DNA of 64,000 nt, taken from positions 1,989,001-2,053,000 of the forward strand of contig NC_014221.1 of NCBI RefSeq assembly GCF_000092425.1, read 5' to 3'. Position 1 is the stretch's first letter. Each line of letters opens with the position of its first letter. Shown here piece by piece: positions 19,383 to 27,107 of this stretch. Position numbers and translations under genes: made by a program. This stretch comes from Truepera radiovictrix DSM 17093. GTDB lineage: Bacteria > Deinococcota > Deinococci > Deinococcales > Trueperaceae. Below the pieces are notes generated by a model. It made no database searches and was not told the DNA's origin. It saw only the letters and a list, made by a program, of their open reading frames with translations.

Positions 19383-19712
19383 TTACTCCCCGCGCCTACT
19401 AGGCTCGTGCCACGGCACCCCCTCCGCGATCACACGCGCGCGAAAGCTAGCGTCGGCGTCGCGCAAGTCGACGAGGTCGATGGTGTAGGGGATGGTCGTC
19501 TCCTCGAGCGCTTCACGAATCGCCGCGAGCGTCCCCTCGGGGAGCGGGGCGAGCGGCCACACCGCCACGTCGATATCCGAAGCGCTGCGCGCCTGCCCCG
19601 ACGCCCTCGAGCCGAACAGGTAGACGCGCGCCGGGCACCCCGCGAGGCCCGCCAAAATGATCCGCCGCACCCGCTCAAGGTCAGCCGCGATCCCCCCTTC
19701 AGACGCCCGCAC
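19383..19712 (-). CDS. MNT-type minimal nucleotidyltransferase
   Basis: A 109-residue minimal nucleotidyltransferase with the full motif LFGSRASGQARSASDIDVAV (GS followed by DxD) and a later acidic residue in TIDLVDL. Such proteins normally pair with a HEPN protein in a toxin-antitoxin system, where the MNT adenylylates and neutralises the HEPN RNase. No HEPN gene adjoins: one side is the antitoxin, the other the esterase. The GTG start lies inside the end of the esterase gene (14-bp overlap). Confidence 0.85.
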   Translation of the reverse strand: MRASEGGIAADLERVRRIILAGLAGCPARVYLFGSRASGQARSASDIDVAVWPLAPLPEGTLAAIREALEETTIPYTIDLVDLRDADASFRARVIAEGVPWHEPSRRGE

Positions 19713-20721
19713 GCCGCGCCTCTGCCGAGTGCTCTAGGGCCCGCTGGGGGTCCCGCTCCAGGGCGAACGACAGCGCCCCCCCGAGACCGTTTTTCCAGTT
19801 CGTCCAGTTGTGGCCCGCGCTCCGCTCCACGTAGCGGTGCTCATAGCCCTTGTCCCGCAAAAGGGCGGCGAGCTCGCGGTTGACCCCCGTCAGCCACTCC
19901 AGGGTGCCCGTTTCGGTGTAGAAGCGCAGCGGCAGCCGCTCGCGGGCGCGGAGCTCCGCGAGCACCCAAGAGCGTTTGGAGGCGTAGAAGCGCCGGTCGT
20001 CCGGCGTCCCCAAAAAGGCCCCTGAAAACGCCACTACCGTGCGGAAGCGCGCCGGGTCATCGAGCGCCAGCAGCGTGCTCGCGAGCCCGCCCAAGCTCGC
20101 CCCTAGCGCGACCCGTTCGCCGGTCGCGGCGACCGTGCGTTCAACCTCGGGGAGCACCTCCTGCAGGACGAACGCGCGGTAGGCGTCGTTAAAACCGTAC
20201 TCGGCGGTGCGCTCGACGGGTTCGATAAACGCCACGTGGGCGGGGCGGGCGCGCCGCTGACGGATGAGGTGCTCGAGCACCAGATGGAGCTTGGCGTAGC
20301 GGTAGAAGGCGACGCCGTCTTGGACGTAGACGACGGGGAGCGCCTCGCCCCCAAAGCCCTTGGGGGTGTAGAGGGTGACGCGCCGCGTCCCCTCCAAACG
20401 GGGCGTCTCGAAACGCAGCCGCTGCGCCTCGCCGGTCGGCAACGGCTCCGGTTCGGCGAGAGCGTCGGGGCGGTAGTCGGGGCCGGTCACGGCGCTCACC
20501 TCGGGGTACCAGGGGTTTTCGGCGCGACGCGGGTTCTTGGGGTCGGCCCGCATCGCACCCTGCGCGTCCAGAAAAGCGTACTCGAAGTACACGTCGTCGG
20601 GGAGCTCGAGCGTAAAGGAGCGGACCTTGCGCGCGTCCACCGGATGCGGGTTGCGGTCCATGTCGGTAAGGTCGGAGACGATGTGCGTCGCCCACTCGGG
20701 GACGTCGAGGCGGAGCTTCAT
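19699..20721 (-). CDS. Esterase D/enterochelin esterase-like alpha/beta hydrolase
   Basis: A 340-residue protein: an N-terminal beta-sandwich resembling a carbohydrate-binding/early-set domain (about 1-90) and a C-terminal esterase D-type hydrolase. Visible are PVVYVQDGVAFYRY, the nucleophile elbow GASLGG (Ser at about 210), and the C-terminal His in SAGHNWTNWKNGL. The layout matches IroE/Fes-like and feruloyl-esterase-like enzymes. The start follows TAAACT (20733-20728) by 6 nt. The natural ester is unknown; a siderophore or polysaccharide ester is possible. Confidence 0.85.
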   Translation of the reverse strand: MKLRLDVPEWATHIVSDLTDMDRNPHPVDARKVRSFTLELPDDVYFEYAFLDAQGAMRADPKNPRRAENPWYPEVSAVTGPDYRPDALAEPEPLPTGEAQRLRFETPRLEGTRRVTLYTPKGFGGEALPVVYVQDGVAFYRYAKLHLVLEHLIRQRRARPAHVAFIEPVERTAEYGFNDAYRAFVLQEVLPEVERTVAATGERVALGASLGGLASTLLALDDPARFRTVVAFSGAFLGTPDDRRFYASKRSWVLAELRARERLPLRFYTETGTLEWLTGVNRELAALLRDKGYEHRYVERSAGHNWTNWKNGLGGALSFALERDPQRALEHSAEARRAGV

Positions 20722-20727
20722 AGGGCT

Positions 20728-20771
20728 AGTTTAGCCGGCCGCCCCCCGGGCGCGCCGCGCCCGGCTAAACT
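20728..20771. promoter_or_regulatory. Divergent pair of leaderless-type -10 elements (TAAACT both ways)
   Basis: TAAACT on the minus strand (20733-20728) ends 6 nt before the esterase ATG, and TAAACT on the plus strand (20766-20771) ends 7 nt before the aminotransferase ATG. The whole divergent intergenic region is only 57 bp. Confidence 0.55.
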
Positions 20772-20778
20772 GAGGAGC

Positions 20779-21957
20779 ATGCACCCTTTTGACCGCCTTA
20801 CCCTCGAGACCCTGCGCGCGAAAAGCTGTTTGAAGTGGACGCACTACAGCGCGCTGCAAGGAGCGCGCGACGTGCTCCCATTATGGGTCGCCGACATGGA
20901 CTTTCCGCCCGCGCAGGCGATCATCGGCGCGCTCGAGGCGCGCGCTCGGAGCGGCAACCTCGGGTATCCGGCGGGCTACCCGGGCGGCGAGCCGGGGTTG
21001 CAGGCAGCGGTCGCGGCTTGGCTCGACGCGCGCCACGGCTGGCGGGTCGCCGAGAGCGACATCTGGCCGCTTCACGGCGTCATCCCCGGCCTCTACCTCG
21101 GGGTGCGCGCGCTCGCCTCGAGCGGCGAGGCGGTGGTGCTGCAACCCCCCCTCTACCCGCCCTTTATGGCGGCCGTCGCGGACACGGGGCGCGAGACGCA
21201 GCACAACCCGCTCGTCTGGACGGGAACGCAATGGGCGTTCGATCTCGACCAGCTCGACGCCCTGATCCGCCCCCACACCCGCGCGCTCGTGCTCTGCAAC
21301 CCGCACAACCCGACCGGGCGCGTGTTCTCCCGCGAGGAGCTGGCGGCGCTCGCCGAGCTCGTGCTGCGCCACCGCCTCTGGGTGATCTCGGATGAGCTGC
21401 ATAGCGACCTCGTCTACCCGGGGGCGCAGCACGTGCCCTTCGCCTCACTCGGCGACGAGGTCGCCGAGCGCACCGTGACGCTTCTCGGGCCGACGAAGAG
21501 CTTTAACCTCGCGGGCCTCAAAGTCGGCTTCGTTATCACCCAGAACGCCGCGCTGCGCAAACGCTTGGAGCGCCTGGGGGCTGGGCTCGTCACCCCGCCC
21601 AACGTCATGGCGCAGGCCGCGGCGAGAGCCGCCTACACGCAAGGGGCGGGGTGGCTGGAGGACACCCTGGCGTATTTGCAGCGCAACCGCGACCTTGTCA
21701 CGCGTTTTGTCGAGGCGTACCTGCCGGGGAGCGCCTACGCCCCCCCCGAGGGCACCTACCTCGCGTGGCTCGATCTGCGCGGTCTGGGGCTGGGAGAAAC
21801 GCTCTACGAGCGGCTTTTGGCGTGCGGCGTCGGGCTCAGCGAGGGGCGCCACAACGGCCCCGGCGGGGAGGGCTTCGCGCGGCTCAACTTCGCGACGACC
21901 ACCACGATCCTCGAGGAGGCCCTGGAGCGCCTCAGAGGGGGGTTGAGGCTTGGCTGA
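20779..21957 (+). CDS. MalY/PatB-type PLP aminotransferase (cystathionine beta-lyase-like)
   Basis: A 392-residue fold-type I PLP enzyme. Markers are LPLWVADMDFPPAQAI (characteristic of MalY/PatB), LCNPHNPTGRVF, WVISDELHSDLVYPG with the PLP-binding Asp, and GPTKSFNLAGLKVGFV with the Schiff-base lysine. Family members are C-S beta-lyases acting on cystathionine. ATG 20779 is set by the TAAACT element and a GAGG 4 nt upstream; longer frames from 20236 are antisense to the esterase. The stop overlaps the next gene by 8 bp. Confidence 0.92.
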   Translation: MHPFDRLTLETLRAKSCLKWTHYSALQGARDVLPLWVADMDFPPAQAIIGALEARARSGNLGYPAGYPGGEPGLQAAVAAWLDARHGWRVAESDIWPLHGVIPGLYLGVRALASSGEAVVLQPPLYPPFMAAVADTGRETQHNPLVWTGTQWAFDLDQLDALIRPHTRALVLCNPHNPTGRVFSREELAALAELVLRHRLWVISDELHSDLVYPGAQHVPFASLGDEVAERTVTLLGPTKSFNLAGLKVGFVITQNAALRKRLERLGAGLVTPPNVMAQAAARAAYTQGAGWLEDTLAYLQRNRDLVTRFVEAYLPGSAYAPPEGTYLAWLDLRGLGLGETLYERLLACGVGLSEGRHNGPGGEGFARLNFATTTTILEEALERLRGGLRLG

Positions 21958-22636
21958 ACCCTTCGACCCCGCCCCCGAAGCCCTGCTGAGCTGCACGCGC
22001 TGTCCGCGCCTGGTCGCGCACCGCGAGGCGGTCGCGCGCGTCAAACGGCGGGCCTACCGGCTCGAGCCCTACTGGGGCCGCCCCGTACCGGGGTTCGGTG
22101 ACCCAGAAGCGCGCATCGTGCTGCTCGGGCTCGCACCGGGGGCGCACGGGAGCAACCGCACCGGACGGATGTTTACGGGCGACGGCTCGGGGGCGTTTCT
22201 CTACCCCGCCCTGTGGCGCGCGGGGCTCGCCAACCAACCCCGCGCGGCGCACCGAGACGACGGGCTGGTGCTAAGGGGCGTCTTCATCACGGCCGCCGCG
22301 CGCTGCGTCCCGCCGGACAACAAACCGACGCGGGAGGAGTTACAAAGCTGCCGGGGCTGGCTCGCGCGCGACTTCGCGGGGCTCCCGAACGTCAAGGTCG
22401 TCGTGGCGCTCGGCCGCGTCGCCCACGAGAGCTACCTCGAGCTCATCAGCCGCGGCCAGCGGCTCGTCAAGGCCCGCTATGGCTTCGCGCACGGCGCGCT
22501 GCACACCTTTGCGGGGGCACCGCCCCTCCTCGACGCCTACCACGTGAGCCTGCAGAACACCAACACGGGCCGGCTCACGCCTGAGATGTTCGACGCGGTG
22601 TTGGCGCGGGCCAAAGAGCTCGCGGGGGGTGACTAG
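21950..22636 (+). CDS. Type-5 uracil-DNA glycosylase (UdgB-like)
   Basis: A 228-residue family 5 uracil-DNA glycosylase: N-terminal SCTRCPRLV and a later Cys in AARCVPP provide part of the 4Fe-4S ligand set. The active-site motif is GLAPGAHGSNRTGRMFTGD, and the C-terminal DAYHVSLQNTNTGRLT matches the HPSxxN-type loop. UdgB removes uracil and some oxidised bases and is found in Thermus and other thermotolerant bacteria. It begins at TTG 21950 inside the aminotransferase end, implying translational coupling. Confidence 0.92.
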   Translation: MAEPFDPAPEALLSCTRCPRLVAHREAVARVKRRAYRLEPYWGRPVPGFGDPEARIVLLGLAPGAHGSNRTGRMFTGDGSGAFLYPALWRAGLANQPRAAHRDDGLVLRGVFITAAARCVPPDNKPTREELQSCRGWLARDFAGLPNVKVVVALGRVAHESYLELISRGQRLVKARYGFAHGALHTFAGAPPLLDAYHVSLQNTNTGRLTPEMFDAVLARAKELAGGD

Positions 22637-22732
22637 GGGGGTTCCAGGCGTACCCGCGACGCGCCAGCCGATCCCTAAGCACTTCATGAGAGGAGCTTAA
22701 AGAAAACTCACGTACATGAAGACTGCGGCCTC

Positions 22733-22738
22733 TAGGCT
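22733..22738 (+). promoter_or_regulatory. Leaderless-type -10 element (TAGGCT)
   Basis: TAGGCT ends 7 nt before ATG 22746. It supports that start over an ATG 30 nt upstream. Confidence 0.45.
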
Positions 22739-22745
22739 ACGCCAT

Positions 22746-23579
22746 ATGTCCTACACCCCCTCACCCGCTCCGACGTTGAAGACGTCTCGCCAAGCGAGGC
22801 GTTCGTCCCCGCCACAACACGGCCACCCCCCCAAGCAGCACTGGGAGCCCGCCACCGCACACGCTGAGCTGTCTGCAGCAAGCGCCGCAGCTCAACAGCC
22901 CACAGCGGCAGGGGCGCACCGGGTACAAGGCGCTCGAGGCGTCGCGTCGGCCTCCACCACGGCGTCCCCACAGCCATTCAGGGCGTTTTACGCCCTCGTG
23001 CAGGCCGACCTCTTTCGCGCGACGGGCCGCTTGGGTGCGGGCGCGCTGCTTGGCGCCTTTTTCGGCCATGCGGGCTTTAAGTACTGCGCCCTCATGCGCA
23101 CCTGCACCTTCCTTCACAGCCGCAAGAGCCTGCGCTACACCCTCTATCCGGTGGCGCGTTTGGTGATGAAGCAGTTTTCCTACCGCTACGGGATCCAGAT
23201 CCCCCCGCAGATGGACATCGGCCCGGGGCTTTTCATCGGGCACGTCGGAGGCATCGTCGTCAACGGACGGACCAAGATCGGCAAGAACTGCAACCTGTCG
23301 CAAAACGTCACCATCGGGCAGACCAACCGGGGGGCCAAGCAGGGCTGCCCAGTGATCGGCGACAACGTCTACATCGGTCCGGGCGCCGTCATCGTCGGGC
23401 GCGTCCGGGTCGGCAACAACGTCGCCATCGGCGCCAACTGCGTCGTGACCAAAGACGTCCCCGACAACGCGGTCGTCGTCGGCATCCCCGGCCGGGTGAT
23501 CTCCGACGAAGGGTCGGCGGGCTACGTCAACCGCACCGAGTACGAAGCGCGCCTCTTCCCGGACGCCCAAGCCCAGTAA
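22746..23579 (+). CDS. Serine O-acetyltransferase-like (left-handed beta-helix acyltransferase)
   Basis: A 277-residue protein. Residues 1-80 are low-complexity (Ala, Ser, Pro, Gln) and probably disordered. A helical segment follows (about 85-145), then a hexapeptide-repeat left-handed beta helix (about 150-260; IGPGLFIGHVGGIVVN, IGKNCNLSQNVTIGQ, IGDNVYIGPGAVIVG, VGNNVAIGANCVV). The His in FIGHVGG matches the catalytic His of CysE-type enzymes, and NVTIG fits the CoA site. It may be serine acetyltransferase (EpsC-like) or another O-acetyltransferase. The long disordered tail is unusual. Confidence 0.8.
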   Translation: MSYTPSPAPTLKTSRQARRSSPPQHGHPPKQHWEPATAHAELSAASAAAQQPTAAGAHRVQGARGVASASTTASPQPFRAFYALVQADLFRATGRLGAGALLGAFFGHAGFKYCALMRTCTFLHSRKSLRYTLYPVARLVMKQFSYRYGIQIPPQMDIGPGLFIGHVGGIVVNGRTKIGKNCNLSQNVTIGQTNRGAKQGCPVIGDNVYIGPGAVIVGRVRVGNNVAIGANCVVTKDVPDNAVVVGIPGRVISDEGSAGYVNRTEYEARLFPDAQAQ

Positions 23580-23609
23580 GGCCCGTCGCGGGCGGTGTTA
23601 GCGTGGGTG

Positions 23610-23615
23610 TAGAGT
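23610..23615 (+). promoter_or_regulatory. Leaderless-type -10 element (TAGAGT)
   Basis: TAGAGT ends 6 nt before GTG 23622 of the RlmI-like gene, with no Shine-Dalgarno. Confidence 0.5.
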
Positions 23616-23621
23616 GGGCAG

Positions 23622-24785
23622 GTGCCCCTGCCGACGCTCCACCTCCCCCCCGAGCTCGCCCCCGCCCTCTCGGCGGGGCACCCCTGGGTGTACCGCAACC
23701 ACCTCCCCAAACATCACCTCACAGGGGGCGAGTGGGTGCGCGTCCGCGCCGGCGGCGCCGAGGCGTACGGGCTCTACGACGCCGAGAGCGCCATCGCCCT
23801 GCGCCTCTTCGGCCCCACGCCGCCGCGCCCCGGCATGGTCGGGGAGCGCGTCACGCGGGCGCTCGAGCTCCGGGAGGCGCTCTTCGGCCCCCCGCACCAC
23901 CCCGCCTCCGAAACGACCGCCTACCGGCTCCTCTACGGCGAGGGGGACTTCGTGCCGGGCGTGAGCGCCGACCTCTACGAACGCTTCGTCATGGTGCGCA
24001 CCTACGCCCCGAGCGTCACGGCCCTCGTGCCTGAGGTCGTGCGGGCGCTCACGCAGCGGCTCAAGCTCCGGGGCGTCGTGGTGCGCGAGGGGGGGACGCT
24101 GCGGGCGCTCTGGGGGCGCCTCCCGCCGCCGGAGCTGACGGTGCTCGAGCACGGCCTGAAGCTGCTCGCCAACCTACACGAGGGGCAAAAGGGCGGGCTC
24201 TTTTTAGACCACCGCGACAACCGCCTCACGCTCAGCCGCTTTACGGCGGGCAAGACGGTGCTCAACCTCTTCGCCTACACGGGCGCCTTCTCGCTCTACG
24301 CCGTGCGGGGCGGGGCGGCGCACGTCACGAGCGTCGACCTCGCCCCGCGCGCGACCGAGGACGCGCGGCGCAACTTCGCGCTCAATGGCTTTGCGCCGGA
24401 CGCGCACCGCTTTCTCACCGCCGACGTCTTTGCGCTGCTCGCCGACTACGCGCGCGGAGAGCGGCGCTTCGACGTCGTCATCCTCGACCCGCCGGCGCTC
24501 GCCAAGCGCAGAGGGAGCCGCTACAGCGCCCTACGCGCCTACGAAAAGCTCAACGCGCTCGCCCTGCGCTGCACCCAACCGGGCGGCCTGCTCGCGACCG
24601 CGAGCTGCACCGCGCAGGTCTCCCCCGAGGCGTTTCGCGACGCGCTCTCGAGCGCCGCCGCGCACGCCGGCGTGCGCCTGCAGCTCCTCCACGAAGCCGG
24701 TCAGCCGCCCGACCACCCCGTACCGGCGTCGTTTCCGGAGGGGCGCTACCTCAAATTCGTCATCGGCAGGGTGCTGCCAAGGTAG
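23622..24785 (+). CDS. RlmI-like class I SAM-dependent rRNA methyltransferase
   Basis: A 387-residue protein with an N-terminal PUA-like RNA-binding domain (SAGHPWVYRNHLPKHH, then GLYDAESAIALRLFG), a linker domain, and a C-terminal methyltransferase: FLDHRDNRLTLSRF, VLNLFAYTGAFSLYAVRGG (SAM loop), VTSVDLAPRATEDARRNF, FDVVILDPPALAKR (catalytic DPP loop), and TASCTAQVSPEAF with the catalytic-type Cys. This is the RlmI/RlmO architecture that makes 5-methylcytosine in 23S rRNA. The GTG start follows a leaderless-type promoter. Confidence 0.9.
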   Translation: MPLPTLHLPPELAPALSAGHPWVYRNHLPKHHLTGGEWVRVRAGGAEAYGLYDAESAIALRLFGPTPPRPGMVGERVTRALELREALFGPPHHPASETTAYRLLYGEGDFVPGVSADLYERFVMVRTYAPSVTALVPEVVRALTQRLKLRGVVVREGGTLRALWGRLPPPELTVLEHGLKLLANLHEGQKGGLFLDHRDNRLTLSRFTAGKTVLNLFAYTGAFSLYAVRGGAAHVTSVDLAPRATEDARRNFALNGFAPDAHRFLTADVFALLADYARGERRFDVVILDPPALAKRRGSRYSALRAYEKLNALALRCTQPGGLLATASCTAQVSPEAFRDALSSAAAHAGVRLQLLHEAGQPPDHPVPASFPEGRYLKFVIGRVLPR

Positions 24786-24793
24786 AGGCGATC

Positions 24794-24866
24794 CTCGTTG
24801 CTCATCACTCGCTGCTCATTACTCGCTGCTCATTACTCGTTGCTCATTGCTCATTACTCATGACTC
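24794..24866. repeat. Degenerate 14-bp tandem repeat between convergent genes
   Basis: Units of the form CTCG(T/C)TGCTCATTA start at 24794, 24808, 24822 and 24836, followed by shorter partial units up to 24866, where they overlap the lipase stop codon. The first unit shares 16 bp with the inverted repeat at 16490-16508. Not CRISPR-like: no unique spacers. Confidence 0.75.
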
Positions 24867-25706
24867 CTCACCCACCTGCCGCTCTAGCCACGCCAGCACG
24901 TCCCGCTGCACCGCCTCCTTGCCGTAGTCGTTGAAAAGCTCGTGAAAGGCGCCGTCGTAGAGTTTGAGCGTTTTGTCGCTCGAGCCCACCCGTTCGAAAA
25001 AGCGCTGCGTCCCCGAGACCGCCGCGATCCGGTCGCCGGTTCCGTGCATGAGCAACAGGGGCAGCCGGATGCTCGGCGCGCGCTCCAACACGTAAGGCCC
25101 CGCCTGGAGGAGTTCGGCGCCGAGGCGCGCTTTGACCTTGCCGTGGTAGACCAAGGGGTCGTTGCGGTAGCGCGCGACGACGCGCTTGTCGCGCGCCAAG
25201 GCGTCCGTGTCGAGGTGCTGGACCGGCAGCTTGGGGGCGAGGCGGCTCACCGCCCCGGCGGCGCGCGTGAGAAACCAGGGCACCTGGGTCGCGTTCTCGA
25301 TAAAAGCGGCGCTCACCGCGACCCCTTCGACCTTCTCGGGGTGCTCGAGCACGAGCTGCAGCGCGATCATCCCCCCCATGCTGTGGCCCAACAAAAACCG
25401 CGGCGGGCGCGGGTCCTTTTCACGCACGCGCTCGATAAACCGCGCCAAGTCGTCGACGTAGGCGCGGAACACGGCGACGTTCGCCCGCTCCCCCTCGCTC
25501 CGGCCGTGCCCGCGGTGGTCGAGCGCATAGACCGCGTAGCCCCGCCCCGTCAGGGTGCTAGCTAGCGCCTCGTAACGCCCCGAGTGCTCCGCGTACCCGT
25601 GCGACACGATAATGGCGGCGCGCGCGTCGGTTTCCGGCAACCAGCACCGGACGAAGAGGGTTAGGCCGTCGTGCGTTTTTAAAGACCCTGTCTGAACCGC
25701 TCCCAA
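24858..25706 (-). CDS. Monoacylglycerol lipase/lysophospholipase-type alpha/beta hydrolase
   Basis: A 282-residue hydrolase with IIVSHGYAEHSGRY (oxyanion HG), YALDHRGHGRSEG, the nucleophile elbow in LLGHSMGGMIALQ, LLLMHGTGDRIAA with the acidic residue, and the terminal catalytic His in DGAFHELFND. This is the serine aminopeptidase S33/monoglyceride lipase family. I start it at TTG 25706 because a perfect AGGAGG (25717-25712) sits 5 nt upstream; a TTG nine codons earlier lacks one. The region to the next gene (25707-25871) shows nothing else. Confidence 0.9.
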   Translation of the reverse strand: MGAVQTGSLKTHDGLTLFVRCWLPETDARAAIIVSHGYAEHSGRYEALASTLTGRGYAVYALDHRGHGRSEGERANVAVFRAYVDDLARFIERVREKDPRPPRFLLGHSMGGMIALQLVLEHPEKVEGVAVSAAFIENATQVPWFLTRAAGAVSRLAPKLPVQHLDTDALARDKRVVARYRNDPLVYHGKVKARLGAELLQAGPYVLERAPSIRLPLLLMHGTGDRIAAVSGTQRFFERVGSSDKTLKLYDGAFHELFNDYGKEAVQRDVLAWLERQVGEES

Positions 25707-25871
25707 GTCGCCCTCCTGCGTCCCGCGCGTCAACCTTCCGTGCGTTCAACCCGTGTATGCGATGTGATGAGGAGCAGTCTACCTCACGAAACGCCCCGTG
25801 AATAGGCGGCAAAGACGCCAGCGGCTCTTTCCGCCCTAGAGGCGCGCCACCTCCGCCACCTACGGGCGCGG

Positions 25872-25877
25872 TATGCT
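25872..25877 (+). promoter_or_regulatory. Leaderless-type -10 element (TATGCT)
   Basis: TATGCT ends 6 nt before GTG 25884 of the Nudix gene, with no Shine-Dalgarno. Confidence 0.5.
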
Positions 25878-25883
25878 TAGCGG

Positions 25884-26345
25884 GTGACGGCCAACGCCCT
25901 ACCGACGGCCCACCCCCTCGTTACGGTCGGCGCGCTCGCCGTCTCGCCGCGTGAACGGGTGCTCCTGGTGCGCACCCACAAGTGGCGGGGTTTGTGGGGC
26001 GTGCCGGGGGGCAAGGTCGCCTACGGCGAAACGCTCGCCCAGGCGCTGCGGCGCGAGTTTCGGGAGGAGACCGGTCTAGAGCTCACCGACCTCTACTGGG
26101 GTCCCGTGCAGGAGGCCGTGAGGAGCCCCGAGTTCTACCGCGAGGCACACTTTGTCCTGCTCAACTTCGTCGCGCGCTGCACGGACGAAACGGTCACGCT
26201 CAACGAGGAGGCGCAGGCACACGCGTGGGTGACGCCCGAGGCGGCGCTAAGGTGCGCGCTCAACACCCCCACGCGGGTGCTCGTGAGGTTTTACTTAGAG
26301 CGCCGCCACGCGCTCGAGGCTCTGGAGGATCCGTCATGCCCGTAG
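25884..26345 (+). CDS. Nudix hydrolase
   Basis: A 153-residue Nudix protein. The Nudix box reads GGKVAYGETLAQALRREF plus REETGLEL, with all catalytic Glu residues present. It hydrolyses a nucleoside diphosphate linked to another group; the substrate is unknown. It is the first gene of a small unit; its stop overlaps the SDR start by 10 nt. The GTG start follows a leaderless-type promoter. Confidence 0.92.
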   Translation: MTANALPTAHPLVTVGALAVSPRERVLLVRTHKWRGLWGVPGGKVAYGETLAQALRREFREETGLELTDLYWGPVQEAVRSPEFYREAHFVLLNFVARCTDETVTLNEEAQAHAWVTPEAALRCALNTPTRVLVRFYLERRHALEALEDPSCP

Positions 26346-27046
26346 CCCTCGTCACGGGGTCAGCCAAGGGTATCGGGCGCGCCCTCGCGCTCGCGCTCGC
26401 GGGCGCCGGCTACGACGTCGCGGTGCACTACCGCGCGTCGGAGAGCGAGGCGCAAGGGGTCGTGCGCGAGGCGCGAGGCAGGGGCGTGCGGGCGCAAGCG
26501 TTTCAGGCCGACGTCACCCGTCCGGAGGAGGCTGCGCGGCTCGTCGGTGACGTGCACCGCACCCTGGGGGGGCTCGACGTGCTCATCAACAACGTCGGCA
26601 ACTACCACCAGGGGCCCTTAGACGCGCTCGACGTCGCGACCTGGCACGCGATGTTCGACGGCAACCTGCACTGCACCTTCTACCTCTGCCGCGCCGCCAT
26701 CCCCCTCATGCGAGCCGCCGGTGGGGGCCGCATCCTCAACCTGGGCTTCGCCGGCGCCGAACTCCTCAAAGCGCGCCCGAGCATCGTCGCCTATAGCGCC
26801 GCCAAAACGGGCGTCATCCTGCTCAGCAAAGCGCTCGCCAAAACCTATGCGGGCGACAACATCACCGTCAACGTGCTGAGCCCGGGGGTGATGGACAACA
26901 GCGTCAGCGTACCCGACACCCCGCTGCCGATGGGGCGCCCCGGCGCCTTGGACGAGCTCGCGGCGGCGGCGCTCTTTCTCGTCTCGGAAAGCGCGCGCTA
27001 CATCACGGGCGTCACGCTCGAGGTCGCGGGGGGGTGGAACCTTTAG
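26336..27046 (+). CDS. Short-chain dehydrogenase/reductase
   Basis: A 236-residue classical SDR: VTGSAKGIGRAL (NAD(P)-binding GxxxGxG), LINNVGNYHQG (NNxG), and the catalytic YSAAK at VAYSAAKTGVIL. ITVNVLSPGVMDNS and a C-terminal VAGGWNL match FabG-like members. The usual catalytic serine position reads LNLGFAGAEL, with no Ser visible at the normal spot, so activity is not certain. The start has GGAGG at 26324-26328. It lies directly upstream of the ebo-type genes and may act in the same pathway. Confidence 0.88.
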   Translation: MPVALVTGSAKGIGRALALALAGAGYDVAVHYRASESEAQGVVREARGRGVRAQAFQADVTRPEEAARLVGDVHRTLGGLDVLINNVGNYHQGPLDALDVATWHAMFDGNLHCTFYLCRAAIPLMRAAGGGRILNLGFAGAELLKARPSIVAYSAAKTGVILLSKALAKTYAGDNITVNVLSPGVMDNSVSVPDTPLPMGRPGALDELAAAALFLVSESARYITGVTLEVAGGWNL

Positions 27047-27094
27047 CTCTTGCCCCATGTGACCCGAAGTCGCGCCCTTGGGGCGCCGAATCGT

Positions 27095-27100
27095 TAAGGT
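27095..27100 (+). promoter_or_regulatory. Leaderless-type -10 element (TAAGGT) for eboD
   Basis: TAAGGT ends 7 nt before ATG 27108, with no Shine-Dalgarno. The ebo-type genes thus have their own promoter. Confidence 0.45.
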
Positions 27101-27107
27101 GGGCACC

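Noticed and set aside
20236-20778. Long N-terminal extension of the MalY-type aminotransferase
   Set aside because: It is antisense to the esterase; the ATG at 20779 has both a -10 element and GAGG, and matches the family N-terminus.
24794-24866. Possible CRISPR array
   Set aside because: Units are 14 bp, directly tandem and without unique spacers; no cas genes nearby.
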